Made by a program: the position numbers and the translations under genes. 60,732 bases of DNA, taken from contig CAYJIS010000006.1 of NCBI GenBank assembly GCA_964370315.1, positions 1 to 60,732 of the forward strand. Reading direction: 5' to 3'. This stretch comes from CAYJFX01 sp964370315 (GTDB lineage Bacteria > Spirochaetota > Spirochaetia > Treponematales > Treponemataceae). The notes below the pieces were generated by a model that was not told the origin of the DNA, ran no database searches, and saw only the letters and a list, made by a program, of their open reading frames with translations. Shown here in pieces: positions 57,038-60,732 of the stretch; positions within the stretch are counted from its first letter, which is position 1, and each line of letters begins with the position of its first letter.

Positions 57038-59305
57038 CTACTTTGCTTTTGTAAGATTTCGAAGTGATTCAAACTTTTCTATTGGACGTACAATAATATC
57101 TATGAAAGGGTGCTTTTCGGTATAATATACCGCCCCATGCACACTTGTTTCGAGATGTTTTCCGTCTAAGGTTATTATTCTCATTGTCCAACTAAAATGG
57201 GCTTTTTTTTCATTAATAATGTTTGAAAGGGCTTTTATAATTATTGTTTTATCATCTGGATGGATTGTTTCCATTAATATGGTATCTGCATTCATAAAAG
57301 CATATTCACGAGTACAACCATGCAGGCTTAAGAAAAAGTCATTCGCATAGACAAGTTTTAATCCTTTTGATTTTAGTTGAAACGATGCTAAGCCACTTTG
57401 TTCTGTACCACTGTATATCGAAAGCTGTTTTTTGTAATCCTCGTGTATTTTTGTTTCCCTTTCAAGGTAATCAATTCTTTCTTGCTGAGCACTTACATCT
57501 TCCAATATTGCTAATATTAATGATGTTGTTTTGTTTTTAAAAAGATTCCGTATGGTAATTTTTAACCACTTGGGGGTTTCTCGATTTGGAAGATTTATTC
57601 TTCTTATAAGCATGTTAAAAGACTTTTGTGATTGTATTGTTTGTCCTATGTTCTTTTGAAGCTCTGCTAAGTCTTGTGGATGAAAAAGTGCAAGAAGGTC
57701 ATTAAAGGTATGATGTTTACCAGATTTTTCTACTTCCATCACCTCTAAATATTCTTCATTCATTTTGAGAACTTTTACGCTAGAGACATCTTGTGTAAAT
57801 TCATACACTGCAGCAGCTCCTGTCATAATATTAAAAAGGATATTAAATTTTGAGTGCGGTATCCACAAATCATTTATATCTATTAATGATTCATCATGGA
57901 AAGATGTCGTATCCTTTTCAAGAATAGACCAGTTTGCAATAAGCTTTCTAAAATCTTTTTCAGGAACAGGCTTAGAAAATAAATAGCCTTGCCCTATGTC
58001 GCAGCCAATATTACGTAAAAACTCTAGCTGGTTTTCAGTTTCGATTCCTTCTGCTACGAGGTCTATTTGCATTTGCCTTGCAAGGGAAACTATAAAGTGA
58101 ATAATGCCAGCATTTGATTTTGATTCAGAATAATTTTTGATAAAACGCAAATCTAATTTTAATGTATTAACAGGCAGTTCGTGAAGCATTGTGAGTGAAG
58201 AAATTCCTGTTCCAAAATCATCCATTTCGAGGTGGATGCCTCTGTTGCTAAACTCAATAGCACATTGGGTGGATTTTTCTGTATCGACTGAATAGGCACC
58301 TTCAGTAATTTCAATGTGGATAAATTCTTTCTTCACATTGTGTTTCTTCATTATTGCAAATATTTTATTTGGTAAGTCTGCATCCATCATGCTTACTTGA
58401 GATATGTTCACCGATATGGGGATTAGTTTTAATTTTGCTTTTTTCCATTGCTTAAGCGCCTTGCATACGAGTTCAAATACATATATGTCGAATTGAGATA
58501 TAAAGCCGTTTTGATAAAATATGGGTATAAATTTTGAAGGGGAGATAAGTCCTTTTTCTGGGTGATTCCAACGAATTAATGCTTCGGCCCCAACAATTTT
58601 CTGTGTTTTTAAATTAACCTTTGGTTGAAAGTAAAGAAGAAACTCCTCTTTTTTTAAAGCTCTATACATTTGAGATGAAATAATTTGTTGTCTTATCATT
58701 TCCTCATCGGTTTCTTTATTGTATTGAAAATAATGCATTGTGGAGCTATCTTTGCATTTTCTTGCGGCTAAAGTAACTTTTGCATATATGTCCCTAAGTG
58801 ACTCTTCTGAGTTTTCGATTTCGTAAATACCAACAGAAATGTTAAACCTAAAATCTTGTCTAAAACCTTCTAAGAATGGGTCTGTTTTATTAAAAAAACT
58901 ATCAACTTCTATTGTAGGGGATTCGGTTTTGATGCATATGCAAAATACATCTGCATCAACTCTTCCCATTGTACATTCTTTGGTAGATTTTTTTGTGGTT
59001 TTTATTTTATCGGCGCAGTATCTGAGTAATCTGTCTCCTTCATCGTAACCAAATAATGCATTTATGCTCTGGAATCTGTCTATATCATAGCGAAAAAAAA
59101 GGAATGTAGAATTAGGATTTGTGTCTAGTAATTTTCTTGTTTCTCTAAAAAAGGCGTCTTTTTTTAAAAGAGAAGTCAATTCATCTGTAGAGTCATGCTT
59201 TATAAGTGCTGCATTCTCTTTGTTAATATGTTTGAGAATCTTTATTTGCTCTTGTAGATCTTTGATTTTTGAATCATTCTCTTTCTTTGTCATTTCGAAA
59301 CCCAT
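57038..59305 (-). CDS. c-di-GMP phosphodiesterase: degenerate GGDEF, EAL, two PAS-like domains
   Basis: 755 residues, no membrane segment, N-terminal coiled coil (EMTKKENDSKIKDLQEQIKI). A GGDEF-type domain at about 40-190 has VDADVF where the GGDEF motif should be, so it is not a cyclase. The EAL domain at about 205-450 is complete: GAEALIRW, VNISQVS, IEITEGAY, MDDFGTGISSL, LKLDLRFI, AEGIETENQ, GQGYLFSKP. It should hydrolyse c-di-GMP. Two PAS-like domains follow (about 490-620 and 635-750), the reverse of the usual sensor-first order. ATG 59305 or 59293; the first follows TAATAA by six bases, the second has no ribosome site either. Confidence 0.88.
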   Translation of the reverse strand: MGFEMTKKENDSKIKDLQEQIKILKHINKENAALIKHDSTDELTSLLKKDAFFRETRKLLDTNPNSTFLFFRYDIDRFQSINALFGYDEGDRLLRYCADKIKTTKKSTKECTMGRVDADVFCICIKTESPTIEVDSFFNKTDPFLEGFRQDFRFNISVGIYEIENSEESLRDIYAKVTLAARKCKDSSTMHYFQYNKETDEEMIRQQIISSQMYRALKKEEFLLYFQPKVNLKTQKIVGAEALIRWNHPEKGLISPSKFIPIFYQNGFISQFDIYVFELVCKALKQWKKAKLKLIPISVNISQVSMMDADLPNKIFAIMKKHNVKKEFIHIEITEGAYSVDTEKSTQCAIEFSNRGIHLEMDDFGTGISSLTMLHELPVNTLKLDLRFIKNYSESKSNAGIIHFIVSLARQMQIDLVAEGIETENQLEFLRNIGCDIGQGYLFSKPVPEKDFRKLIANWSILEKDTTSFHDESLIDINDLWIPHSKFNILFNIMTGAAAVYEFTQDVSSVKVLKMNEEYLEVMEVEKSGKHHTFNDLLALFHPQDLAELQKNIGQTIQSQKSFNMLIRRINLPNRETPKWLKITIRNLFKNKTTSLILAILEDVSAQQERIDYLERETKIHEDYKKQLSIYSGTEQSGLASFQLKSKGLKLVYANDFFLSLHGCTREYAFMNADTILMETIHPDDKTIIIKALSNIINEKKAHFSWTMRIITLDGKHLETSVHGAVYYTEKHPFIDIIVRPIEKFESLRNLTKAK

Positions 59306-59311
59306 AATTAT

Positions 59312-59339
59312 TTATTACATTACTATTATTTTACATCAA
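59312..59339 (-). promoter_or_regulatory. Promoter of the EAL protein gene, predicted leaderless
   Basis: On the minus strand TTGATG (59334-59339), 16-bp spacer, TAATAA (59312-59317), six bases, ATG at 59305. Weaker than the other cases because the region is extremely AT-rich. Confidence 0.4.
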
Positions 59340-59418
59340 CAATAAAAAAAATTCAAGGTCGCATTTTAGGAGGTAGTATTTTTAAAATTATATCTCAGTT
59401 TTATTGAATGATTTGGTC

Positions 59419-59447
59419 TTGTAAAAAAGATTTTTATACAGTAAAAT
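59419..59447 (+). promoter_or_regulatory. Promoter of apt, predicted leaderless
   Basis: TTGTAA (59419-59424), 17-bp spacer, TAAAAT (59442-59447), then six bases (GTAGGC) to the ATG at 59454. Only AGG, too close to the ATG, resembles a ribosome site. Confidence 0.6.
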
Positions 59448-59453
59448 GTAGGC

Positions 59454-59984
59454 ATGGATGTTTCAATAATTGATAAGGCAATTCGACGAGTGCCTAATTT
59501 TCCTCATGAAGGAATTTTGTTTTATGACATTACGGGAATTTTGGTATGCCCGGATGCGTTTCGGTATTGTCTTGATTGTGCAGTAGAAATGTACAAAGAC
59601 ATAAAGGTAGATGCAGTTGCTGGCGTAGAGTCTAGAGGTTTTTTATTTGCAGCACCTTTGGCAGATCGGCTTGGAATACCGCTTATTCTTATAAGAAAAA
59701 AAGGAAAGTTACCTGGAGATGTTTGGTCATGCAAGTATCAGCTTGAATACGGTGAAGCAGAAGTTGAGATTCATAAAAGTGATATTCAAAAAGGGCAAAA
59801 CATACTAGTAATTGATGATCTTATAGCAACTGGTGGCACATTAAATGCGGCAAAGTCTATTTTAGAGCAAGCCGGAGCAAGTGTAGCTGAGTTCTTTGGG
59901 GTTGTTGGCCTACCGTTCTTGCAGTACGAAAAAGTTCTTGCACCTACAAAAGTGAGAACGTTAATTAATTATGACTCGGAATGA
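59454..59984 (+). CDS. apt: Adenine phosphoribosyltransferase
   Basis: 176 residues, normal length. It salvages adenine to AMP with phosphoribosyl pyrophosphate. N-terminal VPNFPHEGILFYDITGIL is the Apt opening, VESRGFLFAAPLADRLGIPLILIRKKGKLPG (ESRGFLFAAPLA, RKKGKLPG) the adenine pocket, and VIDDLIATGGTLNAA near 122 the PRPP-binding loop. The start is fixed by these motifs. Own promoter and own terminator, so monocistronic. Confidence 0.95.
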   Translation: MDVSIIDKAIRRVPNFPHEGILFYDITGILVCPDAFRYCLDCAVEMYKDIKVDAVAGVESRGFLFAAPLADRLGIPLILIRKKGKLPGDVWSCKYQLEYGEAEVEIHKSDIQKGQNILVIDDLIATGGTLNAAKSILEQAGASVAEFFGVVGLPFLQYEKVLAPTKVRTLINYDSE

Positions 59985-59990
59985 TACGTA

Positions 59991-60015
59991 AAAATCGGCG
60001 TCCATGCCGATTTTT
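59991..60015 (+). terminator. Intrinsic terminator after apt
   Basis: AAAATCGGC (59991-59999) / GCCGATTTTT (60006-60015), 9-bp stem with a 6-nt loop and T5 then ATTTT. Confidence 0.85.
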
Positions 60016-60170
60016 ATTTTCGAGTATTGCAAAGCATATTTAAAAGAACAAATCTCGTTTAAATTTTCTATTTGCGACCTCCTTGTCGCGCTAAATGTTT
60101 TTATTCCGATTATAAGCAATGTGATGATGTCGATTTTTACTAGCGAGCATTGAAATGCGAATTACATAGA
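60006..60170. repeat. Diverged direct repeat pair between apt and the superoxide reductase gene
   Basis: GCCGATTTTTATTTTCGAG and the following TATTGCAAAGC (from 60006) resemble GTCGATTTTTACTAGCGAG and CATTGAAATGC (from 60129), about 23 of 30 positions. The first copy includes the right arm of the apt terminator. The rest of 60047-60250 shows no gene or strong structure. Confidence 0.35.
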
Positions 60171-60296
60171 AGGCCTCAAAAAACATTTAAAATCTACCTA
60201 TACTTTATTTTTCTCTTGTTATTTTCTGTAATATGAATACAAAAAAAAACACACAGATGTTGGCTTTTGTGGTATAATATTTTTATGGAGGTATTT

Positions 60297-60680
60297 ATGT
60301 ATAGCATAAAATTTTTTAGATGTAAACATTGTGGTAATCTAGTTGGGACAATTAAAGACGCTGGTGTTCCAATGGTTTGTTGTGGAGAAGAAATGACGGA
60401 GCTTGTTCCTAACACCGTAGATGCAGCTCAAGAAAAGCATGTTCCAGTGGTAAATGTGGATGGTAATCTTGTAAAAGTTGCAGTTGGTTCTGTTCCGCAT
60501 CCGATGGAAGAAGCGCACTCTATTCAGTGGGTGTATTTGCACACAGAAAAAGGTGGGCAGCGCAAAGGGTTGAATCCTGGTGATACCCCCGAAGTTACTT
60601 TTGCACTAACTGATGATGATACGGCTATTGAAGTATACGAGTATTGCAATTTACATGGGTTATGGGTAACCAAGATTTAA
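60297..60680 (+). CDS. dfx: Desulfoferrodoxin (class I superoxide reductase)
   Basis: 127 residues. It reduces superoxide to peroxide without making oxygen, an oxygen defence of anaerobes. The N-terminal desulforedoxin centre has FFRCKHCG and VCCGEEM (four Cys), and the catalytic iron site uses the histidines of KHVPVV, HPMEEAHSIQWVYLHT and the C-terminal CNLHGLW. The ATG at 60297 is chosen because TGGAGGT lies at 60286-60292; two upstream in-frame ATGs are too close to the TATAAT at 60273-60278. Confidence 0.95.
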   Translation: MYSIKFFRCKHCGNLVGTIKDAGVPMVCCGEEMTELVPNTVDAAQEKHVPVVNVDGNLVKVAVGSVPHPMEEAHSIQWVYLHTEKGGQRKGLNPGDTPEVTFALTDDDTAIEVYEYCNLHGLWVTKI

Positions 60681-60683
60681 ACT

Positions 60684-60719
60684 AAAAAAAGTGTTCGATT
60701 TTATTTCGAACACTTTTTT
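60684..60719 (+). terminator. Terminator after the superoxide reductase gene
   Basis: AAAAAAGTGTTCGA (60685-60698) / TCGAACACTTTTTT (60706-60719), 14-bp stem, 7-nt loop, T6. Confidence 0.9.
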
Positions 60720-60732
60720 GTTTGTTTATTGT

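Noticed and set aside
1..60732. CRISPR arrays, tRNA and rRNA genes, transposases, toxin-antitoxin pairs
   Set aside because: No regularly spaced repeats, cloverleaf-like sequences, rRNA motifs or recognisable transposase or toxin genes were found on reading both strands; a covariance-model scan would be needed to exclude a missed small RNA gene.

Overview
The window looks like a chromosomal segment of an anaerobic, AT-rich spirochaete, most likely Treponema or a close relative. This is judged by gene content alone: FabV-type enoyl reductase, a superoxide reductase, an Rnf complex, a P13-like membrane protein, a class III cyclase/FecR cluster and BspA-like lipoproteins. No tRNA, rRNA, CRISPR array or intact insertion sequence was found. 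The segment is mostly housekeeping, with a few accessory islands.

Layout. 1-3948 (minus): phosphonate-type ABC transporter phnD-phnC-phnE-phnE followed by a cytoplasmic 5'-nucleotidase-like gene cut by the window edge. 4161-8629 (plus): rRNA methyltransferase, TetR regulator, alpha/beta hydrolase, tandem PII-like protein and biotin ligase BirA. 8662-10514: a DUF362 ferredoxin protein (minus) and a P13-like membrane protein (plus). 10629-19146 (minus): fatty-acid synthesis, read as fabD-fabG-fabF-fabZ-fabV-accB-accC-accD-accA. 19328-25746 (plus): membrane adenylate cyclase, giant FecR-domain protein and an outer-membrane protein with overlapping ends. 25909-29773: four paralogous BspA-like lipoproteins. 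30195-34388: ctfA-ctfB-atoE-thl for short-chain acyl-CoA/acetoacetate metabolism. 34456-37105: an FMN riboswitch, an APC-superfamily permease and ribF. 37141-41692: HAD phosphatase, homocysteine synthase, RecQ and a thioredoxin-reductase-like enzyme. 41851-45765: two nitroreductases, a VOC protein and a GH94 phosphorylase, with a divergent TetR gene. 46647-52391: outer-membrane protein, SPOR protein, coaE and polA. 52496-56955: rnfCDGEAB with an unusually short RnfB. 57038-60680: an EAL protein, apt and superoxide reductase.

Functional links. BirA supplies biotin to AccB, which feeds malonyl-CoA to the Fab enzymes. The Ctf/AtoE/Thl unit moves and activates C4 acids. The Rnf complex and its flavinylated subunits, and the nitroreductases, need FMN, which ties in with the riboflavin-salvage locus. 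No riboflavin biosynthesis gene is seen here.

Most interesting points. (1) A textbook FMN riboswitch sits in front of an APC-family permease next to ribF, so the permease is a candidate riboflavin transporter of an unexpected family. (2) Two lipoprotein genes near an adenylate cyclase share a CRP-like palindrome at exactly the same distance from a -10 box. (3) Several transcription units have a -10 box six bases before the ATG and no ribosome-binding site, which predicts leaderless mRNAs. (4) RnfB is only 98 residues and lacks its ferredoxin domain. (5) The fab and ctf operons have perfect palindromes at their predicted transcription starts. Residue positions below were counted by hand and should be read as close approximations.
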